A stretch of DNA of 64,000 nt from NCBI GenBank assembly GCA_010093485.1, contig MU001502.1, positions 516,057-580,056 on the forward strand, given 5' to 3'. Below are positions 43,900-56,957 of the stretch, piece by piece. A program made the translations under genes and the position numbers. The notes beneath the pieces are model-generated. The model searched no databases, was not told where the DNA came from, and saw nothing but the letters and a program-made list of their open reading frames with translations. Source of the stretch: Karstenula rhodostoma CBS 690.94. Lineage: Eukaryota; Ascomycota; Dothideomycetes; Pleosporales; Didymosphaeriaceae. Every line of letters starts with the position of its first letter. Position 1 is the stretch's first letter.

Positions 43900-46800
43900 A
43901 TATCTATAATTATAAAACTTACGTCTTAAAGGTTAAGTAGCTATATAAATCTAGTAAACTACTACTTTAATAGTGCTTTTATTAAACTGTCTATAGATAT
44001 TTTACTTATTTTAAAATATAAAACCTTAAATAATCCCTTTATATACTCTTATTATAGCTATATATTCTAGATATTAATATAGTAAAGGTATATAGTAATC
44101 CTTTTATTTTTTCTAATTACTAGTCTAATTATCTACTAGTTATTATAGTAGATTCGCCAGAGCAATCCTAAGTCTAGTATAAGTTTAGTAAAGAAGCGCT
44201 TTAAAGCTATTACTTCTTTACTAATATACTCTAGAGTAAAAAGCTCTACTTCTATAGTTAAAGTTATAATTATACTTTAGTAAACTATCTTCTATAGAAT
44301 AGCGCCGCTAAATAGTAGAGCGATATATCTATAGGATAATTATCTTATTAGTAGATTATCTATAAAAAATATGTCTCTATAGACAAGCAGGTCTAGACTA
44401 TTATATCTACTAAACTAAATTACTTTTTAGCGTATCCTATAGAGGTATAGAATTACTTAATTAACTGCTGCTTTATACTTTATACTTAGGTTAGTAAGGA
44501 AGAAGGATAGCTTTAATATAGTAAATATAATATTTAGTCGCAGTATAATTACTATATATAATACTAATCTAATCTTTTTTTAATAACTCTTAATCTACTA
44601 TAGCGATACTTCGCCTTTACTCTTTTTAAGCTTATTAATTAAGAGAGGAGTAGGCAGGAAGCTACTAGCTTTATAAAGCTTAAATCTTTTTATAATCTTA
44701 TTAATATATATATTATATATAAGCGTAATTATCTAATTATCTTAGTCTCTAATTACTTATACTCTAAGAAACTACTTAACTAGTCCCTTATCTTTAATCT
44801 CGTATTTATTTATAATCTTATTCTATAGTGTTTAAGCTTACTTTCTATAGTTATTATAATATAGAAGTAGTATATTATCTATATAGAATAGTACCAGGAT
44901 TTTCTAATCTCTAGAAAGGAATAAATAAGGCTCTTCCTTTAAAGCTTTAAGCCCTTTAGTTCTAAGTAAGCGGGAAAACTCTTTATACTAGAGAAGTAGT
45001 AAGTCTCTTAAACTATAGAGAGCTTAATTTAATCTTATATATATTCCTAGTGTCTTAAACCTATCTAGAAGTTCGTAGGTTATAGGATTATCTATTATAA
45101 TTATAGTATTTAGGAATACTCCTATAATATTATATTATTTAATCTTAAGGTTAAACTCTATAGTAATTACTATTACCACTTAGAACAACCTTACTATAAG
45201 CGTAGCAGCATAGGTTAAGTACAGGGTATTCTTTAGTTAAAGGTCCCCTCTAACTATAATATAAGCTTTATAGTTCTTAAACTAACTATCCTAATTAAGC
45301 TTATATATAAATACCTATTTTAATAGGAGTGGGTATTCTATTACTTATAATTAGGGTAGTTTTATTTAAGTTCCTTTCTACTATAGGGTAGTAATCTCTT
45401 TAATCGCGGCTTACTTAAATAGCTTTCCTAGAGAATAGGAAAGTAGATATTTCTAGAGTATTAGTTCTAGTAGTAGCTTATCTCTATATAGACGAGCTAG
45501 TAATATTACTAGTTTTAATTTCTTAAGTATAGCTACTATAACTACTATATTTAGTATCTTATAGCCTTTATACTTGTCCTAGGTTTTATCTGCTTCTAGT
45601 ATAAATATATATATAAAGTCAATCTAAAAACTATCTTTTAAAGATAGATCTACTATTAGTATATATATACTAAAATTTAATCTACCCCCTAGCTAATTAT
45701 TATAATTTATATCTTATCGTCTCGACCTTTAAACTAGTAAATACCTACTTATTAGTTAGTTAATCTTAGGCGCCTTTTCTTAAAGTTATCTACTTACCCT
45801 ACTTACTATAGGGAAGATACACTATTACCTTTAGCTTACTAGTAGATTTCCTACTTTATCTAGCGGTATAGAGTTAGTTACGCTAGGTTAAGAGGTAGTA
45901 GTAAGGTTTTAAAGCTCCTACTCTAGAGAAGTATTATCCTGAGGCTCTAGTTTACTAGCTCTTCTAGTTAAATTCTAATTCTAGTAGCTCCTAGTATCCT
46001 TATAATTATATTAATCAGTCCCTATAATATCTAGCTATAGTGTTATATCTAGGGTTATAAGTCCTATACTTAAATCTCGGCCTATATAAATTCCTAGCTA
46101 CTAGCTAGCCACGCCTATAGCTTATATAGTAGTTAGTATTATTACTTCCTAATTCCTTAGCTAGCTATTCTTAGAATCTATCTACTCTAATCCTTTACCC
46201 CTAAGTAGTTATTTAGTATCCTTAATTCTCGCGGTGCTTACGTACTTGTTTAAGCTAGAAGTAAGATTAATTATATTAAATATATCTTCTAGATTATTAA
46301 CCTTATCCTTATAAATACTTTCTATAATTCTTAAAGTTTCTACCTTTAGGAGCTTAACTTTATATGCTCCCTAGTAGAAGATTGTCTTATTAAATATAAT
46401 ATTTCTAGTTATAATTACTTAATTAAGTATAGGAACCTATATTCTATAGATATTAGAAGCTTAATAGCCTACTAAATACCTAATATAAGCTCTTAGATTT
46501 ATTTTAAATCCCCTTCTATTATACCTAGCTTCGCGATCCTTTCTTAGAGGATATACTTAGTATCTATAGGTATAAATCCTACTCTAGTCTAGGTAGAGAT
46601 CTACTATTATATATTATATAATTACTAACTTATAGTACTAAAAGTACTATTAGAACTAGCTATTTAATACTTTATTTAGTAATTAGAAGCCTTATATCGC
46701 GCTTAAGCTTATATTATATAGCTAGACCACTATATCTATAATCTCTAGCTATAGCTTTATTAGTAGATTCGCGCCAGACCTTATCTTTACTATTTATTTA

Positions 46801-49110
46801 ATCAGCTTTTTTCTAGCTCGCTCTACCGAACTATTAGTTTTATACGTGTAAGGTAGTAAAGGGTTAATTATAATTTTTTCTTTAATTGCCTATTCCTTAT
46901 ATTGCGATATCCCTTATTATAGGAGCGTTACTATATCATTATCCTACTAGATTTATATAATTTAAAGCTAGTACTTATTCTTTATAAAGGTTAATAGGTA
47001 TTTTATTAATTATAGAATCTCTAAAAGTGTCTTCCCTTATAGATTAAAATTATAGAACTTCCTACTAAATTCTTCCTTTATTATAAGAATCTAGGATTTA
47101 AGTATTTACCCTTACTCTATATTAAATAGGTTCTATACAATATAGTAGAATAGATATAATAAACACTTATATAGTTATTATAAGATTACCTTACTTATAT
47201 ATATAACTATATAATACTTATATTCTTATTATCGCGTTTCTTTAATTAATACGCTGTATACGCTGGAAACTAGAGCTTATAAAGCCTTTTTCCTAAGGTA
47301 TCCTAATTACTTATACTATAGTTCTTTACTATTTAAGCGGGAGATATTCTCTCTTAATAGCCTAGATAGTTAAATTATATTTATAATAGTAGGATAAGAG
47401 CGTATAGGCTTATATTTAAGGAAAGTAAGGTTATACTTATACTATAGGTCTACTATTACAACGCTTTATTTAATTATTCTAATCCTTAGGGTATTGTCTA
47501 AGCTAAGATACTAAATACTAACTTTCTTAAGTTAAGCTTTTAAGATAATATTTATATAAAAGTTCTTAACTACCTTTATATCTTTAAGTAGTAGATTTTC
47601 TAATTATTTCCTATTCTTATTATAAAGAATATTCTTAATTAGGTAATTTCCTATTCCTAAGATTAGTAGAGCTTAAGTTCCTACTTTAACTTAGTCTTCT
47701 ATAGTTGCTTTCTTAAAAGAACTAGTAACTAGAAGGTTCTAATTATTAATAAGGTAAATAGTAGCTACGCTATCCAGGATTATACTCCTAGAAAATAGGT
47801 AAGGATTCTATATTATATTGTAGATTCTATTCTTAGAGACTTCGCTCGGAAGGTTAATTAGATTAATAAGAGCTACTGCGATACTACTAGGGTAGTTAAT
47901 AGTAAGCTACTTTTTATCGCTTATTTTCTAATTAGTACTATTAATCTTAATCTATAGTTTTAACTATTATAGGAGCTTTAAATAGTTTAAAATCTCATTT
48001 TACTCTTTATTAGAAAGGTTAAATACTTAGGATCTATTAATTAGAGTACTGGCGATAGCTATCTATAAGCGTTAGTATTTAATTAGTTACTATTTATATT
48101 GGGTATTCTTATAGGGGTAGTTAAAATAATTATTATTCTATATATTATTAGATAATTCCCTACTAGGCTTAGTAGTCTAACTACTAAATATCGCGTAGAT
48201 ACTAGTCCTTTTATAATTAGGGCGGAGTAATTATTCCTAGATTAGCGCTAAAAATACCTTTCTAATTTTAGAAAGTATTATTATAGGCCTTCTAAGCGTC
48301 TTATTAAGCAGGATTTATTACTTAATTAAGCGGGACTACTTAGGGGCAATCTTCTTGCCTAAAGTTTTAAGGAAATTATAGGTTGTAAGTGCTCCTTTAG
48401 TTTCTTTAACTAAGTATATAATTACTTTACAGTAGAGGAGCTACTATTCTTTAAACTAGGTCTCTAGATTCTACTATCTACTCTTTACTTTATTAAGATA
48501 AGCGCAATACTGTGCTTAAATAAGATTCTTAGTTACTCCTTTAGTAGGCGCTAGATTATTCTTTAGTATATAAAGTAGACATTATAAGGTGGATTTATTA
48601 TCTTTAACTATATTAATTATTGCTAGAGTAAGGAGATCTTAGGAGACAGTGGTATAAACCTAATTTTAGAGATTTTATAGCTTAGAATAGCGCGTCTGCC
48701 AGTTAGAGACTATAACGCAATATTTTATAATCCTTAAAATATAGTTTTCCTTATCCTTCTTATATAATTTAAGCTCCTGCTTATAATCTTTAAGGTTGTC
48801 TGAAGCGACTAGTTGGTGTAGTTCCTCTAAAATAACTAGTTAAATAGGGTAATTATCCTTAATTAAGGGGACTATTAGACTATCTAGATTAATTTTAGAC
48901 TAGATACCTTTAGAGTTTACTTAGAAATATAAGCTTATAAACTAATAAGGCTAGCTTATTTAATTAATAAGCTAGGTCTAAGTAACTAGAAAGGTTAAAT
49001 TGCTTATAGCTTTATTAAATAAAGAAGGCTTTTAGTGTAATAGAAGAACCTAAGAGGGTATATTTAAGTAGTAAAGTATATAGGGAGAATTGTCCTATAT
49101 TTTAAGCGCT
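43900..49110 (-). pseudogene. Copia gag-pol remnant
   Basis: Minus-strand frames riddled with TAA/TAG carry recognisable landmarks. Gag: 'EELHQLVASDNLKDYKQELK' (~48.8 kb). Integrase: 'KTNSSVERARKKL' (46.80-46.85 kb), resembling the NGxVERAN motif. Reverse transcriptase: 'VLFYIDNILLLY' (44.86-44.89 kb), which is YVDDI with GAC-to-AAC change, followed by 'NKYEIKDKGLVK' and 'FLGVRVI' as in Copia polymerases. RNase H should lie at ~44.3-43.9 kb. Just inside the 5' LTR is a candidate primer-binding region 'gttataagcccagcgc'. The element is inactive. Confidence 0.75.
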
Positions 49111-49121
49111 GGGCTTATAAC

Positions 49122-49327
49122 TATAGTAGAGAAAAGGAGCTTAAATATCCCTTTATTTAGGGAGTAAATTGATTAGATTACTCTATAAGAAAAGATTGCC
49201 AGAAAGGCTAGTTATATACTACGCTTGTCCTAAATTAGTTTAGTGCTTAGGTTAAGGTACCCCTTATCGCGGCTGATTAGAGTTCTGTAAACCCTAATAT
49301 TGCTAAGTATTATTTATATTCTCAATA
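49122..49327 (-). repeat. 5' LTR of the Copia element
   Basis: 206 bp, the same length as the other LTR. It retains several CpG sites (e.g. 'cttatcgcggc'), showing milder mutation than the surrounding DNA. Confidence 0.88.
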
Positions 49328-49500
49328 TATCTAGACTAAAATATATATAGTAAACTATAGTAATTTAGCCTAATATTAAGATAAAGAAGTAATAATACCT
49401 AGATATAGTAATAAAATACACTAGTAGAGGATAATTAACTAGAGGGTAGTAGATATAATATTACTTCTAGTAGTTATAGAGAATTATACTAAATTATTAT
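49328..49500 (+). mobile_element. Element X copy A (part 2, 3' end)
   Basis: After the Copia target duplication, 'aaaatatatatagtaaacta' and onward match copy B from about 56,070. Both copies end near 'aattatactaaattattata'. About 300 bp of unassigned AT-rich sequence follows (49,500-49,800). Confidence 0.65.
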
Positions 49501-49799
49501 ATATAATATATAGGTTTTCTTATATATACTTTAACTATATTCTAATAGCTATATATAATAAAGACGACCTTATACTAGCTCTAAAAAGTATAAAAGTCCT
49601 TAATTAACTAAAAGTATAGTTTCTTAGCTATTTAGCCCTTATATTTAGCTATAGTACTTAGAATTCTTTAATAATTATAATAATATAAGAAGATCCCTAA
49701 AACTTAAAAATTATTATTAGGCTCTTATAAATAAGTAGTATAGGTAAGAGCACTAATCTAGAAGATACTAGAGTTAAGTTTAATTATATCTTTATAAAG

Positions 49800-52700
49800 A
49801 TCTATAATTTTTTTTACTAACTTATTATAACTAGCTTAGTAGGATATATAATAAAGTATAGTAAGTAAGCTATTCTAGTAATATATAGTATATAGATATA
49901 TAGTAACTATTAACTATATATAAATATATCTACTACCTACTATAATTTATAGTTACTATACTTAAATAAGACTATTATTTTTTTCCTCCCTACTTATAAT
50001 AACCTATACCTTCTCTACTACTTTATAATTATTTTAATAAATTATAACTATAGTACCTATACTTATAATACTAGATAGTATTAGTCTACTAGACTTAGAT
50101 CTAGTCTATATCTATATATTTTATAATCTTATTATAGAGTATAGTAGTAAGGTAATCCTTAATATACTTACTAGAGTTTTTAATTATAATATATCTATAT
50201 TTAACCCTATATTTACTATAATTATAGAGATAATAGGCTCAGCCCTAGATATACTCTTCTACTTAAAGAGCTTAGATAAACTAGTAGCTATTATAGTAGT
50301 AAAGTATAAGGTATATAATAATATAGAATATATAGAAGAAGTTATCCTTCTATAATAGTATAGAATTATATTAGAAGTTTTTAACTATTTATAGTAGGTA
50401 GTTCTTTTAAATAAATAAGAGTATTAGGCTTATAAAGACCCTATAATAATACTAAAATATATTTACCTATTACCTCTAAAGTAATTAGTAACTAATAGTA
50501 TATATAGAATAAAAGTATATTTACTTAATTACTAGTATATAAAGAAAGATATATAAGTATAATTTAGAGAGAACTAGCCTTTCTAATTTAATAAAATTCT
50601 CCTTATAATATATAATAGCTATAGCTAATAGTTTACTAACCCTATTATTTAATTATATACTAGAAATCTAATTTAGTTTTTAGATAATAAGAAGCTTATC
50701 CTCTATAAAAAAGATTAAGTTAGTAGATTTACTTTTAAGGGTATAGAATATAGTATACTCTAGGTTAAAATATAGAAGGTAATTAAAATATATAGCTATA
50801 AGCTATTTAATAGAGTAGTATAATTAGGGTAGTAGTTCTAGAGTATAGTAGAAGATATATTTATCCTATTAGAAATATAGAGCCTTATTACTAACTAGAC
50901 TAGTATACTAGAGGAGCTTAGTTAGGCTATATAGCTAGTTATAGTAGTTAATAAGAATAAAGATATAAATAGTTAGTAATATCTAGATAGGAATACTAAT
51001 ATATAGAAGAATAATAATAAGAATATAAAGTTCTACTTTTTACTATAATTTATAGTATAGAGCCTTTATACTATATACCCTTATATAGTAATAGTATATA
51101 AAAGACTATAGCCTTTATACTCTTTTAATAAATAAAGTACTACTATATATATATCTAGTATAAATAGGTAAATATACTAGATATTATAATAGATTATACT
51201 AAAGAATTAACTTTATAAGATATAGTAGTTTATTATAGCTTTTAGTAAGAGAATCTTATAGGTAAAGTATAGTCTAGTAGTATAAAAATAACTATAAAAT
51301 AGAATATAAATATTATAGATTATAGTAATCTATTATACTATTTAGTAATTAAATCTAGTATAGATAGTATAGAATAGGAATATAAATATATATATAGTAT
51401 AAATAAAGAGGAATATAAATAAGAGCTATTTAGTAAAGGTATAAAATTATACTATATAATAAAGTAATTTATAGTAAAATAGTATAAAATATACTAGGTA
51501 TTATCTATTAGCTAGAGAGGATAACTATACTAGTTTAAAATAGATTAGACTACTAAGCTAAGCTCACATAATAAATAAAATAAGATAATAATAATAAAAA
51601 ACTAATACTCCTTTTTTATACTATATAATTCTTATAATACTACTAATTTTTAATATACTATATAGGTATCTATAGTTATAGTAAAGTAAAGACTAATTAT
51701 AGTAGTCTAAATTAAAGATATAGTAAAGTAGTATAAGTAAATAGTAGTAGACTACCTATAATAAATATCTAAAGGTATTATAAGAAGTAGGCTTTAATTA
51801 TAAAAATAATAGATTAGTATATAGGGTAAAATAGTATAGTATACCCTCTATAAGGCCTATAAAAATTTAATATTATTTAGTTATACTCTTTAAATAGATA
51901 TTTATAGGATAATATATAATAAGGTACTTATTAAACTATAAATAAATAAGTAGTTTAAAGTTTTTTAAGACTACCCTTATTTAGTACTTTAGAATAAGGA
52001 GAAGGTAAAAGTTTAGTATAATAGAGCTATACTTAAAATCTAGATAGTAGTAATATAGGGTTTAAGAAATATATATAAAGACCTAATAATAAGTATAGTA
52101 AGTAAAAGAAAAACTTAAAGTTAGAGTATATTAACTTTACTATAAAATATATAGTAGAAAGAATTAGTTAACTCCTCTATAAGTACTAGTATAACTAGTA
52201 TAACTAGATTTTATATATTCTATATTAATACTAGTCTACTAACTTATATTTAGAATATCTAGTATACTTTTAATAAGAATAGACTAAGCTTCTAAGTATA
52301 TAGTAAAAGGTTAAGAGTTTTCTCTATTTAGTTTTTATTTTTTATCTAATATAACTATATTTCTATAATAACTAACTAAGAAAATAGAGAGGTTAGATTA
52401 ATTTTAGTTATACTTAATATACTTAAGGATATTACCTATATAAACCTTATTATATTAGGTCTAAAAATAGTATAATTTAATATATAATTATTTAATACTT
52501 TAAGACTAAGGAAGATTAGAACTACTACTATACTATAAACTAAGGTATAGTAACTACTAGCTAATAGAATATTAGAATAGGATATTATAGTAGCTTTCCT
52601 AAATATTATACTAGAGGGTATATATATTCTTACCCTACTTCTATATAATATTATACTAATAAATCTACTAAATAAGGCTTTTATTAAACTATATAGTAAA

Positions 52701-55700
52701 ATCTAAATATAAGGTATTAGAAATAATATAGGCCTTACTAATAAAACTATTAGTAACTATTATAATAAGGCTAGTAGTTAAGAGAGTAATAGTAGTATAT
52801 AGCTAGAGTAAAAAGGTAAGAGCTTAGTATTAATAAATAGAAATTTAGTATAAATTATAGTAAACTAATACCTAATAGCCCTAGCCTATTAGTATAAAGG
52901 ATATTATCTAGTCTACCCTTTACTATTATTAATTTCTTAGATATTAAGTAAAGGTAATAAGAACTATTTAAAGATTTATATAGTAATAATAAGTTATTAA
53001 GCTTATACTCTAATATACTAGCTTATAACTTAAGGATAGGTTTATAAATCCTTAGTAATTATATAATAAATATAAGCTATTTATCTCTATAAATATTATT
53101 ATTACTATATATAACTTTACTATATAATCTAATACTAGTAGATATAGATAGAGTAAAAATAGTTATAAAGATAGATAGGGTAGATCTATTTACTAGTAGT
53201 AAAGTTTAAAATATAGAATTTAGATAGAGTTTAATATAAGAATAGTTAGAGGAACTTAGATATATATTATAGTAAGTTACTATAAATTTATACCCTACTA
53301 GAACTATACTAATAATTATATATAGGGTAAATACTACTATTAATACTAAACTTAGCTAGATATATATTTAAATAACTATAGAGTTATATTTTATAATAGC
53401 TAATATATTTATACTTAATAAAAATATACTTATAATATCCTATAAACTAATTTTATTCCCCTTAATATAGGGCCTTATATCTAAAATAGAAATATTTACC
53501 TACTAATAGATAGCGCTAGCTAAGATAGTTATTTAAATATTTAAAGGTAGTAGTAATAGATCTAGACCTAGTATAGGGAAGTTATATCTATACCTTCTAA
53601 GTTTTATTATAAAATACTAAATTACTTAATAATACCTTAGTATTTAGTAATATTAATAGGGCCTTCTAGTAAAGTCTTACCTATAAAAAGGCTAGAATAG
53701 TATTTATTTAAATTAAGATCTATATCTATTCCCTTATCTATACTTATTATATTCTTAGATATATATATATAAGATACTAATAGGATATAATTAACTCCTT
53801 ATAGTTATAAATATTAGTAGTAGCTAGATAAATATTATACTAAGTCTACTATATTAGGCCTCTATAATAGGGTATAAGGTACTACTATTCTACTTTATAA
53901 TTAAATATAAACTAATAAGATATATTATATATAATTAATTTAAAATATATTATTAATAGGAGATATAATAAAATAAAGAGAATATAGAGTATAAATAGCT
54001 ATAATAATATAGCTTACTTAAAGACTTTATACTACTACCCCTATAAAAAGTAATAAATATTATAGTTTTTTTAGAGCTCTTTAATAATAAGCTTACTATT
54101 ATATATATAAAACTATAGTATAGTAATTTAGCTAATAGTATAAATAATAGTAAAAGTCTAAGATAGATATATAATCTTTATAAGTTTAAAAGAAAATCTA
54201 TAATATAATATAAAATAAATACTTATATAGAGTATAGCCCCCCCTTAATAAAGATACTAAGTAATATAATATTCTAGAAGTTAAGTCTAAGGGTATAAAT
54301 AGTCTATACTCTACTTATACTATAAATTATATAATAGAGGTTTAAGAAGACTAGGGCTATTATACTTATAGCTAACTACTATATAAACCTAAATAAGGCC
54401 CTAATTAATATAGAGGATATTATATAGAATAAAGGCTATAATATCTATTTAATAAAGTTTAAAATATTTAAAGTTTTATATAAACTCTAATATTAAAAGG
54501 TAGTTTAAAATAATTTTAGTCTAGCTATTTATTAGATTATATTAAGTACTATATATAAAAATAGTACTAAAATCTTTATAAATTATTTTTCCTACTTTAT
54601 AACTTAGAAGTTCTAGTAACCTAGTAATATAGATAACTTCCTAAATAAAGTATATAGGGTAAAGTATATTAGTATTCTTTAGTATCTTACCTATAAATAT
54701 AGTATAGCTAAGTAAAAAACTATTAGTACTTAGAAATTTATAGAATAAAAGGTACTACTATACCCTTATAAAAAGCTACCTATAGTATTTACTATAATTT
54801 AAAAAAGTAATATATAAGTAGCTTATAATATAAAGAAAATAAGCTAAATATATAATATATTTTAAAATCCTAAGTTTATTAAATATAGTAAAATAATAGC
54901 TAATATTATATAGACTCTACCTATTAAGTATAATAAATTTATAAAGAGACTTAATAGAAAATTTTTACTATAAACTATTAATATTAACCTTATCTAGTAG
55001 GATATACCTATTAAATATAATATAGTAAATAGAGGAGTACTTTAAAATATAATTTAAATAATATAGAAAGAATAAAAGAACTATATTATAGTAAAAAGGA
55101 GTAAGGTTATTAATATTAGTATATTAAAGTCCTATTATAACCTCTATATTATAAGTACTTTATTATTACTAGTATAATTTTATAAAGAGTATAATATTAA
55201 TATCTATATTAATAACCTTAACTTAGTTTATAAGAATATCTAAGCTTTCCTACTCTTTATATATTTTAATAAAGTAGTTAAGGGTAATATAAAATAGGTT
55301 TAAATTAAAGAGTATATCTATAAAGTAGAGAGAACTATAAAAAGTTAATAATTAAAACTTAGCCCTAATAGGAAGCCCTACTAAAATAAAATATTACTTA
55401 AAATTAAAATATCTATTATAGCCCTTCTCTATACTATTATAGATATATTATATATTACTATAATTTATTATATTAATAATAGTAGGGTATCTAGAATTTA
55501 CTATATAGTATAGTAGATATAACTACTAAACTTTACTTTATAAACTAAGCTATAGATAGTAAAATAGATATTATACTTATCTATAGTAGTTTTATATTTC
55601 TAGAGTAGTAAATTATAGTTAATATATTTAATAATCTAGATAGTATACTAAAGGTTATTATATCTAATACTAACTTATATACTAAGGATATTAACTTAGT

Positions 55701-56245
55701 AAGAGTAAATATTATACTTATTAACTTACTACTACTAAAGATTAAAAAATTTAAATAATTTATCTAAAGACCTATATATATAGAGTAGAAAGAGTTAGAA
55801 GTAATTACTTTACTATTTTATAATATAGATAGCTAGGTAGATATATATATAATAGAGTATAAGTAATTTTTAAAAAAAACTAATAAGGTTATTATAAAGG
55901 ATACTATAGGTATAAATATTTCTAAGAAAAATAGTAGTATAGTAGCTAGTATAAATAGTAAAAAATAGTATTAGGCTAAAGTATAAAGTAAAGAAATTAT
56001 AATATAAGTAAGAATATAAGTACTAGTAATAAAAGTTATTTTAAGGTAGAAATATATATTATAAGTAAAATATATATAGTAAACTATAGTAATTTAAACT
56101 AATATTAAGATAAAGAGCTAATAATATTAGAGTATAATACTAAGATATACTAGTAAAGATTAATTACTAACTAGAGGCTATAGTAGTAGACTTTATAATC
56201 TCTTAGGTTATAGTAATTATAGTAAATTATACTAAATTATTATAA
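49800..56245 (+). mobile_element. 6.5-kb RIP-mutated element X, copy B
   Basis: Uninterrupted partner of copy A in the same orientation. Landmarks such as 'agtatagtaagtaagctatt', 'ataccctctataaggcctat' and 'ttatatctcttagtt'-like segments occur in the same order. Differences from copy A are mostly transitions plus small indels. The class is uncertain (LINE-like suspected); no intact ORF. Confidence 0.7.
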
Positions 56246-56450
56246 ATTTATTTATATATATTTATATATACTTATATATATTTATATAGTTAGTATATAG
56301 TTATATATAGTTATATATATTTATATAGTTAGTATATATTTATATATATTTAATATACCTATATATACCTATATATACCTATATACTCTAGATAGTATAG
56401 GTATAAATATATATAAATATATATATCTATATAGCTCTCCTAAAAAATTT
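56246..56450. repeat. Low-complexity TATA-rich tract
   Basis: Dominated by short tandem motifs such as 'tatatatttata', 'tagttagtatata' and 'acctatat' repeated in succession. About 300 bp of further unassigned AT-rich DNA follows up to 56,755. Confidence 0.7.
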
Positions 56451-56759
56451 TTCGTGATATAGTAAGCCTAATTTACTATATTACTATCTTATTTATATTA
56501 GGTTAGTATTACTATAATAATAAAAGAGCTATAACTTACTATTAAATTTTTTAAGAAGCCTTTTAAGCTAGTAAATAGTATAATTAATTATTATATAATA
56601 AGGATCTATATATATAGTTCTAATTTTAATATTTTTAGATAGTATATAAAGGATATATAAATTATTAAAATAATTAGAGTTTAAGTATAAAGGGTAGTAT
56701 ATTATAATATAAAATTAATTATAATAAGTAAAAAACTATAATACTTCCTTAATTTATAT

Positions 56760-56957
56760 ATTATATTTATAACTTATTATTTTATTTTATAGTAGTTAAG
56801 TAGTATTAAAATAGTTAAGGTAATAATAATTCTAGAGTTATAGTTATATATAATTTACCCTACTAATTACCCTAATACTCCCTCCTCCTTATAGGCGCCC
56901 TCCTAATAGGCACCTACAGGCGCCTCCCTATTGTCTTCCACGACTCCAGGATCCCTA
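56760..56957. repeat. RIP-mutated LTR-like repeat at the right edge of the island
   Basis: Reverse complement of the 1816-2004 repeat, with C-to-T and G-to-A changes concentrated in its left two thirds. The right-most 60 bp are almost unmutated. Its outer end fuses to the coding sequence of the neighbouring gene and supplies a new stop codon. Confidence 0.7.

Larger units (their letters stand above)
42098..49332 (-). mobile_element. Ty1/Copia LTR retrotransposon, nested, moderately RIP-mutated
   Basis: 7.2 kb bounded by two 206-bp direct repeats (42103-42308 and 49122-49327) and a 5-bp target duplication 'tatct' (42098-42102 and 49328-49332). Read on the minus strand, the LTR starts TATTGAG (TGTTGAG before RIP, the usual Copia start). 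A purine tract 'cctaggggg' abuts the 3' LTR (42311-42319). The domain order on the minus strand is gag (~49.0-48.1 kb), integrase (~47-46 kb), reverse transcriptase (~45.5-44.4 kb) and RNase H (~44.3-43.9 kb), the Copia order. It is inserted into element X copy A: flanks 42,060-42,102 and 49,328-49,400 together match the uninterrupted site near 56,030-56,110. Confidence 0.88.
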
